From CAVXDY01 sp963721335 (GTDB lineage Bacteria; Actinomycetota; Thermoleophilia; Miltoncostaeales; Miltoncostaeaceae): 64,000 bases of DNA. A model generated the notes under the pieces. The model ran no database searches and was not told where the DNA came from. It saw nothing but the letters and a program-made list of their open reading frames with translations. Positions 17,601 to 26,130 of this stretch are shown here, in pieces. Positions within the stretch are counted from its first letter, which is position 1; each line of letters begins with the position of its first letter. Made by a program: the position numbers and the translations under genes. The stretch spans positions 496,001 to 560,000 of the forward strand of contig CAVRIV010000002.1 of assembly GCA_963721335.1 (NCBI GenBank), read 5' to 3'.

Positions 17601-18174
17601 CCTCCGCGTCCACCGGCGCGTCCCACACCGGGTACCACCGCTCCAGCTCCGGCTCGATGGGGATCTCCCCGTCGAGCACCCCCTTCAGGCGCAGCTCGAT
17701 CCCGTTGTCGCGCTCCTTGCCGCCGCGGGGCGCGAAGGGGTAGAAGGTGCCCCGCTTGTAGCCGTAGACGAGATCGACCGGGCCGTCGTCGCCGCGGAAG
17801 CCGAACACCGCGCACAGGAGCTGCTCCGAGAACCCGCGCTCCTCGAGGGTCTGGCTCACGAGGTGGGTCGCGGTGATCACGTCGTCGAGGTCCGGGTCGG
17901 AGATGACCACCCACGAGAAGCCGAACGAGTCCGACTGCTGCTCGGTGCGCGTGCCGGCCTCGGAGTTGGCCAGCGTCAGCAGCTGCTGGACCTCGGCGAC
18001 GATCTCGGCGAAGACGGCGGCGTCGATCGCCTTGAAGCACACCCCGGCCCGGCCGGTGGGCACGATCCCGAGCGAGGTCTCCAGCGTGAGGGCCGCGTTG
18101 CCGATCGCGAAGAGGCGGTCGAGGTCGGCGCGCTTGGCCGTGCGCTGGCCGCGCAGGACGTCGAGCAGACCCAT
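17593..18174 (-). CDS. pspAB: PspA-associated protein PspAB
   Basis: 193-residue protein that starts GLLDVLRGQRTAKRADLDRLF, the PspAB signature, and continues with WVVISDPDLDDVITATHLVS and FYPFAPRGGKERDNGIELRL. Biochemical role is unknown; the family is defined by association with PspA and HtpX. It starts 12 bases after the htpX stop, so htpX-pspAB is an operon running opposite to pspA-pspAA. Confidence 0.87.
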   Translation of the reverse strand: MGLLDVLRGQRTAKRADLDRLFAIGNAALTLETSLGIVPTGRAGVCFKAIDAAVFAEIVAEVQQLLTLANSEAGTRTEQQSDSFGFSWVVISDPDLDDVITATHLVSQTLEERGFSEQLLCAVFGFRGDDGPVDLVYGYKRGTFYPFAPRGGKERDNGIELRLKGVLDGEIPIEPELERWYPVWDAPVDAEVS

Positions 18175-18186
18175 CGGCGCCGGGGC

Positions 18187-19098
18187 CTAGAGAGCCGCGC
18201 CCGGAGACGCGTCGAGCGTCGCCTGCATGGCCATCAGCCGCTCGATCCGCTTCTCCGTCGGGGGGTGGGTCGAGACCAGGCTCGAGAGCGAGAACCCGCG
18301 CGCGACGGCCGGCATGATGAAGAAGGCGTTCATCCCCTCGGCGGCGCGCAGGTCGCGCGTCGGGATCTTGGACATCGTCCCGGCGATCTTCTGGAGCGCC
18401 GCGGCCAGCTGCGCGGGCGCTCCGGTCATGATGGCGGCGCCGCGGTCGGCCGCGAACTCGCGGTAGCGCGAGAGCGCCCGCAGCAGCAGGAACGACAGCA
18501 CGTACACCACGATCGAGACCAGGATCACGACGAAGAACACGGCGGCGCTGTTGTCGCGCCCGCGCCCTCCGCTCATGCCGCTGTAGATCCCGAAGCGAAC
18601 GAACAGGCCGGCGACCGTCGCGAGGAACCCGGCGACCGTCATCACGATCACGTCCTTGTTCGCCACGTGGGACAGCTCGTGCGCGATCACGCCCTCCAGC
18701 TCGCGCGGCTCCAGGCGCTCGACCAGGCCGGTCGTCACGCAGACCGTGGCGGTCTTGCGGCTGTGACCCGCCGCGAACGCGTTCGGCAGGTCCATCTCGG
18801 ACACCGCGACGCGCGGCTTGGGCAGGTCGGCGAGCTGGCAGAGCCGCTCGATCATGGCGTGCAGCTCGGGCTGCTCCTCGGGCGTCGTCACCTTCGCGCG
18901 CATCGAGGCGAGGGCGATCTTGTCGCCGAAGAGGAGCTGCGCGATGGCGAAGGCCGCGGCGATCACCAGCACGGTGACGGCCCCCACGCCCGCCGCGATC
19001 AGCGCCCCGATGAACAGGACGTAGACGAGCCCCAGACCGAAGATGGTCAGGCCCATCCTGGTCGACAGCCCGCGATCCCTCCCGTACCACTTGCGCAC
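18187..19098 (-). CDS. htpX: Protease HtpX
   Basis: Inner-membrane zinc metalloprotease (M48) that degrades damaged membrane proteins. 303 residues with two N-terminal membrane segments (about 20-60), zinc motif HELSH (VIAHELSHVANKD) near 140, two more membrane segments, and the third ligand region REFAADRGAA. GTG 19098 is chosen because GGAGGG lies about 7 bases upstream on the minus strand and the product then starts VRKWYGRDRGLSTRM as in homologues. It is cotranscribed with pspAB. Confidence 0.93.
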   Translation of the reverse strand: MRKWYGRDRGLSTRMGLTIFGLGLVYVLFIGALIAAGVGAVTVLVIAAAFAIAQLLFGDKIALASMRAKVTTPEEQPELHAMIERLCQLADLPKPRVAVSEMDLPNAFAAGHSRKTATVCVTTGLVERLEPRELEGVIAHELSHVANKDVIVMTVAGFLATVAGLFVRFGIYSGMSGGRGRDNSAAVFFVVILVSIVVYVLSFLLLRALSRYREFAADRGAAIMTGAPAQLAAALQKIAGTMSKIPTRDLRAAEGMNAFFIMPAVARGFSLSSLVSTHPPTEKRIERLMAMQATLDASPGAAL

Positions 19099-19167
19099 CG
19101 CGCTGCCCTCCGTTGGTCTCCCTCCATCGATGATAGCCCCGCCCCCGCGGCGTAGCCTTGGCCGCCG

Positions 19168-19563
19168 GTGACGACCTTCCCGCTCAGGCGCAGCCGGTGG
19201 GCCCTGCTCTTTCTCGTGCCGCTCGCGTCGGGGCACCCGACGGCCACGGTCGACGAGGAGCGGGTGTCGGTGCGGATGGGCCTGCTGGGCCGCGCGGACG
19301 TCCCGGTGCCGCTCATCGCCGCGGTCGGGACGATGGACTGGCCGTGGTGGTTCGGCGTCGGGGTCCGCATCGCCCGGGGCCTCGTGGCCTTCCTCGGCGG
19401 GTCGGGCCCCATGGTGGTGCTGGAGCTGTCGGAGCCGGTGCGCGTGCGCACGCCGCTGCCGTGGCAGGCTCATCGCATCGCGATCGGAGCCGTGGACATC
19501 GAGGGCCTCATCGCCGAGATCGCGCGAGTGCGCGCCGGCGGCGGCCCGGGGAAGGAGGGCTAG
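19168..19563 (+). CDS. Conserved hypothetical protein, PH-like fold suspected
   Basis: 131 residues, unnamed. The sequence alternates short strands (ERVSVRMGLLGRADVPVPLI) with a MDWPWWFGVGVRIARGLVAF segment and a final helix (AVDIEGLIAEIARVRA), which recalls bacterial PH-like domains that begin with a beta barrel and end with one helix. This is pattern recognition only. GTG 19168 lies 9 bases after a TAGCCT hexamer and has no ribosome binding site. It is divergent from htpX with 69 bases between the starts. Confidence 0.6.
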   Translation: MTTFPLRRSRWALLFLVPLASGHPTATVDEERVSVRMGLLGRADVPVPLIAAVGTMDWPWWFGVGVRIARGLVAFLGGSGPMVVLELSEPVRVRTPLPWQAHRIAIGAVDIEGLIAEIARVRAGGGPGKEG

Positions 19564-19570
19564 GCCCGCA

Positions 19571-19924
19571 TCAGGCGACCTGCTGCATCGCCACGATCTC
19601 GTTCCCGTCGGGATCGAAGAACTGGATCATCCTGGCGCCGCCCATGTCCTCGATCGGGCCACGCTGGACGTCGTGCTGAGCGAGGTGCCGGTCGACGGCG
19701 TCGATGTCGGACGCGAGCAGCACCACCGTCGCGCCGCCCTGATGGGGACGCGTGGCGAGCTCGCCGGAGAGCGCCAGGGTCACCTGGCCCGCGTCCAGTT
19801 CCGCCCAGTCCCGACCCTCGCGTCGGAGCAGGGTGAACCCGAGCGTCCCCTCGTAGAAGGCGATGGCTCGGTCCATGCTGCACACCTGGTAGAAGACGGT
19901 GTCGATGCCCTCGAAGAGACCCAC
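19571..19924 (-). CDS. VOC (glyoxalase) family protein
   Basis: 117 residues with one VOC module pair: YQVCSMDRAIAFYEGTLGF at the start, and MIQFFDPDGNEIVAMQQV at the end, including the conserved Glu metal ligand. Substrate unknown. The stop lies 8 bases from the stop of the opposing 19168 gene. The 249 bases upstream (19925-20173) hold short GATCGGGAA-type repeats and no gene I can support. Confidence 0.87.
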   Translation of the reverse strand: MGLFEGIDTVFYQVCSMDRAIAFYEGTLGFTLLRREGRDWAELDAGQVTLALSGELATRPHQGGATVVLLASDIDAVDRHLAQHDVQRGPIEDMGGARMIQFFDPDGNEIVAMQQVA

Positions 19925-20173
19925 CGTCTGAGCCTACAGCCCGCCGATGAGGAACTCTCGGACATCCATCTCCATTTCGATCTCGACGATTGAGTTGATG
20001 GGCTGAGGCCAAACCGACGGCCGGTCCTTCGGTCCTTCTGCTCGAGGAAAGGATCCACTTCCCGATCGGGAATCGGGGAGAGCGGCAGATGGGTCCACGG
20101 GCGCGAGGGGCGCCGCCGCGATCCTCCCCGAAGGAGGTACGAGCCGGTTCCCGATCGGCATTGATGGCCCCCA

Positions 20174-20593
20174 TCACAGGGCCGCCACCCGCGCGGCCCC
20201 GTTGCGGGGAGCGGCGGCCTTGGCCCGCGCCAGCGCCGAGCGCCGAAGCGCCTGGCAGACCGACAGGGCCACCCGGTAGCCGGCGTCCGACTCCGAGCCG
20301 GTCAACAGCATCGTGCCCGCCGGGCGCCCCGAGAGGGCCCGCACCAGGCGCCGGGGGCGCTCGGAGACGATCATCACCGGCCGCTCGTCGGCGGTCAGCC
20401 CCTCGGCGAGCTCTCCCCAGTCGGCGTCCTCGCCGCGCAGGTCGAGCATCACGATGTCACCGCTTGCCGGGGCGGTGCGGTCGTGGCGGGCCTCGGCGGC
20501 CATCACCACGTAGCCCAGGCGCGTGAGCGTCTGGCACAGCGCCGATCGTCCGACCCCCTCGGGTCCCAGGACGAGAATCTGCATCGCTTGCAT
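20174..20593 (-). CDS. Receiver-like protein, possibly a degenerate response regulator
   Basis: About 139 residues from ATG 20593 (MQAMQILVLGPEGVGRSALC). The order strand-helix-LGYVV-helix, then IVMLDLRG (Asp in the phosphoacceptor place), MIVSERP and MLLTGSES follows the CheY fold, but the acidic pair after the first strand is missing (LGPEGVGR instead), so phosphorylation is doubtful. The LGPEGVGRS stretch could also be read as a loose P-loop. The frame is open about 50 codons upstream without similarity, so the later start is preferred. Confidence 0.5.
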   Translation of the reverse strand: MQAMQILVLGPEGVGRSALCQTLTRLGYVVMAAEARHDRTAPASGDIVMLDLRGEDADWGELAEGLTADERPVMIVSERPRRLVRALSGRPAGTMLLTGSESDAGYRVALSVCQALRRSALARAKAAAPRNGAARVAAL

Positions 20594-20697
20594 CGGACGT
20601 ACCCCAATCTCTCTCGCGAAGTGTGTGCGCCGCTTATGTGGGCGCGGGACGCGGAGTGCCCGTCCCGAGGCGCACCTCGGGTGGGGCAGGGGGGTAC

Positions 20698-21795
20698 TTA
20701 GCCGGGTCGGCGGACCGCCAGGCGATGCCCGGCCTGGGAGCGCAGAAGGCCCCACAGGACAAGGCGCTCTCCGGTGCCCGGGCGCGGGGCCAGGGCGAAG
20801 GCGAGGATCACCGCGAGCTGGACGAACAGGAACAGGGTGCTCTGCAGCGGCAGGCTGCCGCTGCCCGGAAGGACGTAGCTGGCCAGCACCGCCAGGAGCG
20901 AGGAGCCCACCGGAGCGGGTCCGCCCTGGGCCTCCAGGTGGACGACCTCGAAGGGGTTGTCCGGCTGGGCGGCCGCCTCGAAGGTGGCCGGTCCCTCAGC
21001 GCGCCGGGTCGGCGGCGCGGCGATCTGGTCCGGCCGCTCGAGGCTGATCGAGTTGGTGAAGCCGGCACCCTGGATCGAGTCGGCGGCCAGCACGGCTCCC
21101 GACTCGGCGTCGGTGCCATCGTGGCGGCCCTTCACGGCGGCGGCCGCGGCGGCCGCCCTGGTGACATCGGGTCCGCTCCCCAGCGTGACGGTCAGCGGCG
21201 CCCTCTGGGCGGTCGGGAGCGCCTCCGTGGACTGGTCGGGCACGGGGGCGACGACCGGCTTGGGAGCCTCCGCTCGCGGCGTGTCGGGCGCCGTGGGAAG
21301 CGCGGGCGGGACGACCTCGGGGCTCAACGGAGTCGACGGCGTGACCGGGGCCGAGGTGGCCGGCGTCGTGGTCGGCGGCGTCGCCGCGCCGGGCTGCAGC
21401 TCGACCAGCGTCGGCGGCGTGGCCGGCCCGGTGGTCGAGGGCGGCGGCGCGGGCGTGGTCGTGTCGGCCGGAGCCGTCGTGTCGGCCGGGGTGGTCGTGT
21501 CCGCCGGAGCCGTCGTGTCGGCCGGGGTGGTCGGGTCCGCGGCCGGGGCCTCGGGGGTGGGCTCCGCGGCCGGGGGAGCGGCGGCCGCCTCGGCGGCGAC
21601 CGGCTCCTGCTCGATCACGGGCTCGGCCATCGCCAGCGCCGGAACGAGGAGGGCCATCAAAACCCCGACGAGAATCGTGCGGAGCCAGATGGCACCGCCG
21701 CTCGAGTGGCGATTACGAGGGAAGCCCGTCACCGAATCGACCAAAGTCTCCAAGGGGACGCCGCCGGGCGGAAATGCCCGTGACGAGTTCGACAA
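20698..21795 (-). CDS. Pro/Thr/Ala-rich secreted or membrane-anchored protein
   Basis: 365 residues, no recognised family. A signal-like segment (WLRTILVGVLMALLVPALAMA, about 37-57) is followed by a long disordered region with D-T-T-x-P-A repeats, a mixed region with an Ala run, and a C-terminal membrane helix (LFLFVQLAVILAFALAP, about 325-341). It looks like a surface or septal linker protein. TTG 21795 has GGGGAG about 7 bases upstream. A GTG start at the VTGFPRNRH segment is the alternative. Confidence 0.6.
   Translation of the reverse strand: MSNSSRAFPPGGVPLETLVDSVTGFPRNRHSSGGAIWLRTILVGVLMALLVPALAMAEPVIEQEPVAAEAAAAPPAAEPTPEAPAADPTTPADTTAPADTTTPADTTAPADTTTPAPPPSTTGPATPPTLVELQPGAATPPTTTPATSAPVTPSTPLSPEVVPPALPTAPDTPRAEAPKPVVAPVPDQSTEALPTAQRAPLTVTLGSGPDVTRAAAAAAAVKGRHDGTDAESGAVLAADSIQGAGFTNSISLERPDQIAAPPTRRAEGPATFEAAAQPDNPFEVVHLEAQGGPAPVGSSLLAVLASYVLPGSGSLPLQSTLFLFVQLAVILAFALAPRPGTGERLVLWGLLRSQAGHRLAVRRPG
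21458..21529 (-). repeat. Four tandem 18-bp repeats inside the Pro/Thr-rich gene
   Basis: Units of 18 bases starting GTCGTGTCGGCCGG on the plus strand. Each encodes a six-residue D-T-T-x-P-A linker unit on the minus strand. The in-frame period makes expansion and contraction tolerable. Confidence 0.75.
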
Positions 21796-21835
21796 TACAG
21801 CGCTCCCCTGCCCCGTAAAGAGGGTGGGGTGAAAA

Positions 21836-21850
21836 CCCCCTGTTCGGGGG
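21836..21850. other. GC hairpin in the leader between two divergent genes
   Basis: CCCCC/GGGGG stem with a five-base loop. On the minus strand it is followed by TTTTC, so it could act as an attenuator-like hairpin in the leader of the Pro/Thr-rich gene. A second weaker stem (CCCC...GGGG) lies next to it. No known riboswitch pattern is seen. Confidence 0.35.
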
Positions 21851-21918
21851 GGCGACCGCCCGGGCGACTCGGCTAGCCGTGGGCGCTCGCGAGGGCCGGT
21901 CTAGACTGGCCCGCAGGC

Positions 21919-22458
21919 ATGGTCGCCCGCCCTCTCAGCCGCCTGTCCGCGGTGCTCTGCGCGGTCGTCGCGACCGCGCTCGTGGCGGGGTGCGGCGGCG
22001 GTGACGGTGACTCCGCGACCACCACCGCGGCGGCGACCGCCGGCCCCGGCCCCGAGGTCACCGTCTACTTCTCCGACGACACCGGCGCGCTGGTCCCGGA
22101 GCACCGGTCCGGCCCGGCGGGGGCGGCGCCGCTCGACGCCGCGATGGGGGCCCTCGCCCAGGGTCCGACCGGTGCCGGCCTGATCCCGGCTCTGCCGTCC
22201 GGCACCGAGGTCCGCGCGACCCGGGTGGAGGGGGACGTCGCGGTGGTCGACTTCAGCGCCGAGCTGGAGAGCGGGTACCCGCCCGGCGGCTCGGCGGCGG
22301 AGCTCGCGGTGGTCGCGCCCATCGTCCGGACGGCCACCGAGGCGGCGGGCACGGCCCGCGCCCGCATCCTCGTCGAGGGCCGCGCTCCCGCTCCGGCCGG
22401 AGCCCAGCTCGACCTGTCGGCGCCCCTCTCCCCGGCGGAGCTCGCGCCCGGTCGATGA
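21919..22458 (+). CDS. GerMN domain lipoprotein
   Basis: 179 residues with a signal peptide and lipobox (ALVAGCGGG, Cys near residue 26), a Thr/Ala linker and a GerMN (sporulation/spore germination type) domain: VTVYFSDDTGALVPEHR, ALAQGPTGAGLIPALPSGT and VDFSAELESGYPPGG. In non-sporulating actinobacteria these lipoproteins (LpqB/GerM-like) act in the envelope, with unknown ligand. ATG 21919 lies 11 bases after TAGACT, with no ribosome binding site. Confidence 0.85.
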   Translation: MVARPLSRLSAVLCAVVATALVAGCGGGDGDSATTTAAATAGPGPEVTVYFSDDTGALVPEHRSGPAGAAPLDAAMGALAQGPTGAGLIPALPSGTEVRATRVEGDVAVVDFSAELESGYPPGGSAAELAVVAPIVRTATEAAGTARARILVEGRAPAPAGAQLDLSAPLSPAELAPGR

Positions 22459-22489
22459 CGGCGGGGGGCGCCGTTAGAGTCGCTCGTCG

Positions 22490-24355
22490 GTGCCCCCCGC
22501 GACACAGCTCCCGCTGCCCCTCCCCGCTCCCCAGCCCGGCGCCGAGCGCGGGGACTCGCTGCCCGACCGCCTGTGCGCCCTGCTCGCCCGGCGCGGACGG
22601 CCCCTGGAGGTGGGCCACGTCGCGTCGCAGCTCCTGCGCCTGCGCAGCTGCCCCGAGCGGCTACAGCGCCGGCTGGTGGCCCAGATCGTCGAGGGCGACG
22701 CCCGGCTGGCGTGGCTCGGCCGCGATCTCGTGGGCCTGGCTCCGAGCACCTGGTCGCGGGCCGAGCTCGCCACGACCACGTTCTGCGTGGTCGACCTGGA
22801 GACCACCGGCGGATCGCCGGGCTACTCCAAGGTGACCGAGATCGGCGCCGTGCGCGTCGAGGGGGGCCGGGTGAGCGAGCGCTTCGTCACGCTGGTCGAT
22901 CCCGGCCGCCCGATCCCGGCCATCGTCACCGAGCTGACCGGCATCGACGACGCGCTGGTGGCGGACAGCCCCGACATCGAGTCGGCCCTCGCCGGCTTCG
23001 TCGACTTCGCCGGCCACGACGTCCTGGTGGCCCACAACGCGCCCTTCGACCTCCGCTTCCTCAACTACGAGCGCCGCCGCCTGGCCGGCCGGTACTTCAC
23101 CCAGCCGTGGCTCGACACGCTGACGCTCGCCCGCCGGCTGCTGAACGGCCAGGTGCCGCGCCACGATCTCGGCACCCTCGCGGTCTGGGCCGACACCAGC
23201 GTCCGGCCGATGCACCGGGCGCTGCCGGACGCCGAGGCCACGGCCGAGGTCCTGCTCGCCCTGCTGGAGCTGCTGGGCGAGCGCGGGATCGACTCCCTCG
23301 AGCGGGCGGTCGCCTTCGCCGGAGCCGGGGGCGCGCGCCACGCGCACAAGCTCGCCCTGGCGGACGACCTCCCGGCCCAGCCCGGCGTGTACCTGATGCG
23401 CGACCGCGACGGCGGCGTGCTCTACGTGGGCAAGGCGTCCAACCTCCGCCGGCGGGTCCGCGCGTACTTCGGTCCCGGCGGACAGCACGGGCGGCTCATC
23501 GGGCGGGCGCTCGAGGAGCTGGAGTCGCTGGACCACGAGACCTGCGGGTCGGAGTTCGCCGCCCTCCTGCGAGAGGACCGCCTGATCAAGGAGCTGCAGC
23601 CGCCGTGCAACCGGCGCGGGGTGGGCGGGGGCGGCGCCTACCTCAAGCTCACGCTGGCCGAGGACTCGCCGCGCCTCTACGCGGTGCGGGCACGGATCCC
23701 CGACGGCGCGGCCTACTTCGGGCCGGTGCGCTCGCAGCGCCTCGCCCGCGGCGCCGTGACGGCGCTGCGCCGTCTCTACGCCCTCGACGCGGGGGAGACC
23801 CCGGCGCTCGCCGCCGACGAGGTGCGGCGACTGCTGTCCGGCGAGCCGGCGTCGCTGGCCGACCTGGGCCGGCGGCTGGCGGTGGCGGTGCACGACGGCC
23901 GCCTCGCGGTGGAGCCCGGCTCGCCCCACTGCCCGGCCGCCGCGCTGCTCGGCGCGCTCGGCGGGCTCGCGCGGGCGCGCCGGGCGCAGGATCGCCTCGC
24001 GGTCCTGCTGGAGCCCGGTGAGGAGGAGGGCAGCGTCGAGGCGTTCTTCGTCGCGGCCGGGGTGGTCTGCCACCAGGCCTCGCTCACGGCCGAGTGGTGG
24101 CGGGAGCCCGCCCGGCGGGGGCTGGCGATCGTCCGGCGCGAGTCGCGGCGGCCGCCGCGGCCGCCGGCCGTCGCCGCCCTCGACGAGCTCGGGATCGTGG
24201 AGAGCCGGCTGCGCGAGCGGGACGGCGCCGGAGCCACCCTCGAGCTCGAGGGCGGCTGGACCACCGCAGGGGCACTCGCCGCCATCGGCCGCGCCGTGGG
24301 AGCGCTGGCCGCGATGCCGGGCTCGCCGTGCGAGCCGCCGCCGCCCTCGCCCTGA
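22490..24355 (+). CDS. DEDD exonuclease fused to GIY-YIG (UvrC N-terminal/Cho-like) nuclease
   Basis: 621 residues. A winged-helix-like start is followed by a DnaQ-type 3'-5' exonuclease (about 95-260): VVDLETTGG (DE), AHNAPFDLRFL (D) and HRALPDAEAT (H...D). Then comes a GIY-YIG domain (about 295-380): GVYLMRDRDGGVLYVGKASNLRRRV, with the catalytic Glu expected in EFAALLRE. The rest matches the UvrC-homology region of the actinobacterial type exemplified by M. tuberculosis Rv2191, a group that may cut near lesions like Cho. GTG 22490 follows TAGAGT by 9 bases. The next gene overlaps it by 28 bases, and mutY-mutT follow. Confidence 0.9.
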   Translation: MPPATQLPLPLPAPQPGAERGDSLPDRLCALLARRGRPLEVGHVASQLLRLRSCPERLQRRLVAQIVEGDARLAWLGRDLVGLAPSTWSRAELATTTFCVVDLETTGGSPGYSKVTEIGAVRVEGGRVSERFVTLVDPGRPIPAIVTELTGIDDALVADSPDIESALAGFVDFAGHDVLVAHNAPFDLRFLNYERRRLAGRYFTQPWLDTLTLARRLLNGQVPRHDLGTLAVWADTSVRPMHRALPDAEATAEVLLALLELLGERGIDSLERAVAFAGAGGARHAHKLALADDLPAQPGVYLMRDRDGGVLYVGKASNLRRRVRAYFGPGGQHGRLIGRALEELESLDHETCGSEFAALLREDRLIKELQPPCNRRGVGGGGAYLKLTLAEDSPRLYAVRARIPDGAAYFGPVRSQRLARGAVTALRRLYALDAGETPALAADEVRRLLSGEPASLADLGRRLAVAVHDGRLAVEPGSPHCPAAALLGALGGLARARRAQDRLAVLLEPGEEEGSVEAFFVAAGVVCHQASLTAEWWREPARRGLAIVRRESRRPPRPPAVAALDELGIVESRLRERDGAGATLELEGGWTTAGALAAIGRAVGALAAMPGSPCEPPPPSP

Positions 24356-25320
24356 GCGGGCGCTACGCGGTGTTCGGCCGTCAGGCGGCGGCCGGGCTGC
24401 GCGCCTGGGCCCAGGGCTGCGGCGCGCACCTGCGGATCGAGGACGACCGCAGCGACCCGGCCGAGTCCGCCCGGCTCCTGCCCGGCCTCGCGCGCGCGGC
24501 CGACCTGACGTTCGGGCCCTACGGAAGCGGCTCCACCCGCGCGGCCGCCTGGGCGATGGCCGGCCGGCCCGAGGTCGTCTGGAACCACGGCGGCGCCGAG
24601 GTGCCCCGAACCGGTGCCCGGATGGTTGACGTCCTGGGCCCCGCCAAGAGCTACTGGCGGGGGCTGGCCGACGTCCTGCGGGCGGCCGGCGCCGACATCG
24701 GCGCCGTGGCCGTTGCGCGCGCGCCCGGGGGCTTCGGCCGGGCGGTGGCCGGCGGGGCGGCGGCATCGCTCGCGGCGGCGGGAGCGCGGCCGGTCGTGTC
24801 GATCGACCTCGACCCTCGGCACCCGGACGCGGTCGTGGCCGCCGCGCGGGCCGCCGGAGCGGGCTGGGTCGTGGGCGGTGGACGGGCCGAGGACGACCTG
24901 GCGTTGGGACGCGCGCTGGCGGGCACCGGGATCGGGGCGGGCCTGGTGGTGTGCGGCGTGGCCCTCGCCGCGCAGGAGCTGGGCGACGCCGTGAGCGGGT
25001 GGATCGGCCCGGTGCAATGGGCGCCCTCGGAGGACGGCCCCGCGCTCCCGGCGCCCCTCCCGCCGGGGGCGGACTACCCCGCCGCGCAGGCGCTCGCCGC
25101 CGGAGTCGTCGCGCAGCAGGCCCTTGCGCTGGCCGGCGGCTCCGAGCCCGGCGCCCTCTGGGACGCCGCTCGCGCGCTTCGCACCACGACCTTCCTCGGG
25201 CCCTTCGCGGTCGACGCGGAGGGGCGCCAGACCGCGCACTCGCCGTCCATCGTCCGCTGGACCGGCGCCGGGGAGGACCTGCGCCGCGTCGTCGTCTGGA
25301 GGCCTTCGGCGACGGCGTGA
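24328..25320 (+). CDS. Type I periplasmic-binding-fold protein without clear signal peptide
   Basis: About 330 residues. The order ALSGRYAVFGRQAAAGLRAWAQ, IEDDRSDPAESARLLP, LTFGPYGSGSTRAAA, VWNHGGA and the second lobe match the LivK/ABC substrate-binding (Peripla_BP_6) fold. The N terminus (VRAAAALALSGRYAVFG) is too short for a normal signal peptide, so it may be cytoplasmic, as in ligand-sensing relatives. GTG 24328 overlaps the nuclease fusion by 28 bases, and mutY starts 12 bases downstream. A binding protein inside a DNA-repair cluster is unusual and its ligand is unknown. Confidence 0.7.
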   Translation: MRAAAALALSGRYAVFGRQAAAGLRAWAQGCGAHLRIEDDRSDPAESARLLPGLARAADLTFGPYGSGSTRAAAWAMAGRPEVVWNHGGAEVPRTGARMVDVLGPAKSYWRGLADVLRAAGADIGAVAVARAPGGFGRAVAGGAAASLAAAGARPVVSIDLDPRHPDAVVAAARAAGAGWVVGGGRAEDDLALGRALAGTGIGAGLVVCGVALAAQELGDAVSGWIGPVQWAPSEDGPALPAPLPPGADYPAAQALAAGVVAQQALALAGGSEPGALWDAARALRTTTFLGPFAVDAEGRQTAHSPSIVRWTGAGEDLRRVVVWRPSATA

Positions 25321-25332
25321 CACACTGCCGGG

Positions 25333-26130
25333 GTGATGGGGACGGGCCGCGCATCCGCGCACGGGGCCGTCGGCAGCCTGGTGGCCTGGTATCGCCGGGA
25401 CGGCGCCGACCTGCCCTGGCGGCGCACCCGGGACCGCTACCGCGTCCTGGTGGCCGAGGCCCAGCTCCAGGCGACGCCGGTGGCGCGCGTGGTGCCCTAC
25501 TACGAGCGGTTCACCGCGCGGTGGCCCACGGCGGCGGATCTGGCAGGGGCCGAGCTGGGGGACGTGCTGGCCGAGTGGCACGGCCTGGGATATCCGCGCC
25601 GGGCGCGCAACCTCCATGCCGCGGCGCGGATCGTGGCCGAGGGGGGCTGGCCCGAGCGGCTCACCGACCTGCCGGGGGTCGGTCCCTACACGGCGGCGGC
25701 GATCCGCTGCTTCGCCGACGGCGAGGATGTGCTTCCGCTCGACACGAACGCCGCTCGTGTCATCGCACGCCGCTTCCCGGACGGCTGGCCGGGCGCTCCG
25801 GGCACGGCGTGGGAGGCCGGCCAGGCGGTCATGGACCTCGGCCGCCTGTGGTGCACGGCCCGCCGTCCGCGGTGCGATGCCGGCTGTCCGGTGCGCCGGG
25901 GCTGCCCCGCCGCCGACGCCGGGACCGCCGGGCTCGAGGAGCCGCCCGGCCGCCGGCAGCCCCGTTACGAGGGGTCGATGCGCCAGCGGCGCGGCGCGCT
26001 CCTCGGCGCGCTGGCCAGCCTCGGGTGGGTGAGCGTCGACCGCGATCCCGACGCCGCGGAGAGCCTGGTGGCGGACGGGCTCGCCCGGCGGCGCGGCGGG
26101 AGGCTGCTGCGGGCGGGGTCGGGCCCGTGA
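25333..26130 (+). CDS. mutY: A/G-specific adenine glycosylase MutY
   Basis: Removes adenine opposite 8-oxoguanine. 265 residues: LPWRRTRDRYRVLVAEAQLQAT with the catalytic Glu, the helix-hairpin-helix LPGVGPYTAAAI, and the catalytic Asp in PLDTNAARVI. Four cysteines for the 4Fe-4S cluster are present, but the spacing reads C-x6-C-x3-C-x5-C where C-x6-C-x2-C-x5-C is usual. The C-terminal NUDIX-like recognition domain is absent or minimal, as in many short actinobacterial forms. It overlaps mutT by GTGA, forming a compact GO-repair pair. Confidence 0.88.
   Translation: MMGTGRASAHGAVGSLVAWYRRDGADLPWRRTRDRYRVLVAEAQLQATPVARVVPYYERFTARWPTAADLAGAELGDVLAEWHGLGYPRRARNLHAAARIVAEGGWPERLTDLPGVGPYTAAAIRCFADGEDVLPLDTNAARVIARRFPDGWPGAPGTAWEAGQAVMDLGRLWCTARRPRCDAGCPVRRGCPAADAGTAGLEEPPGRRQPRYEGSMRQRRGALLGALASLGWVSVDRDPDAAESLVADGLARRRGGRLLRAGSGP

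Noticed and set aside
19934..20161. 75-codon minus frame ending VEIEMEMDVREFLIGGL
   Set aside because: The end looks protein-like, but the first two thirds are low-complexity and no start signal is visible.
20174..20755. Longer version of the receiver-like protein with 54 extra N-terminal residues
   Set aside because: The added part is Pro/Arg/Gly-rich without fold pattern, and the domain begins directly at MQAMQILVL.
21458..21529. Tandem repeats as a possible CRISPR
   Set aside because: No spacers: the 18-base units are contiguous, in frame and encode a Pro/Thr linker. No cas genes are in the window.
21836..21850. Riboswitch in the leader of the Pro/Thr-rich gene
   Set aside because: Only simple GC hairpins are present; no conserved core of a known riboswitch class (c-di-GMP, ydaO, cobalamin, SAM) is found.
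22661..25354. Very long open minus-strand frame opposite the repair operon
   Set aside because: High-GC antisense shadow of real genes: its protein is low-complexity, rich in Arg/Pro/Gly/Ala, with no motifs. The same holds for minus frames at 38658-40652 and 58247-60778.
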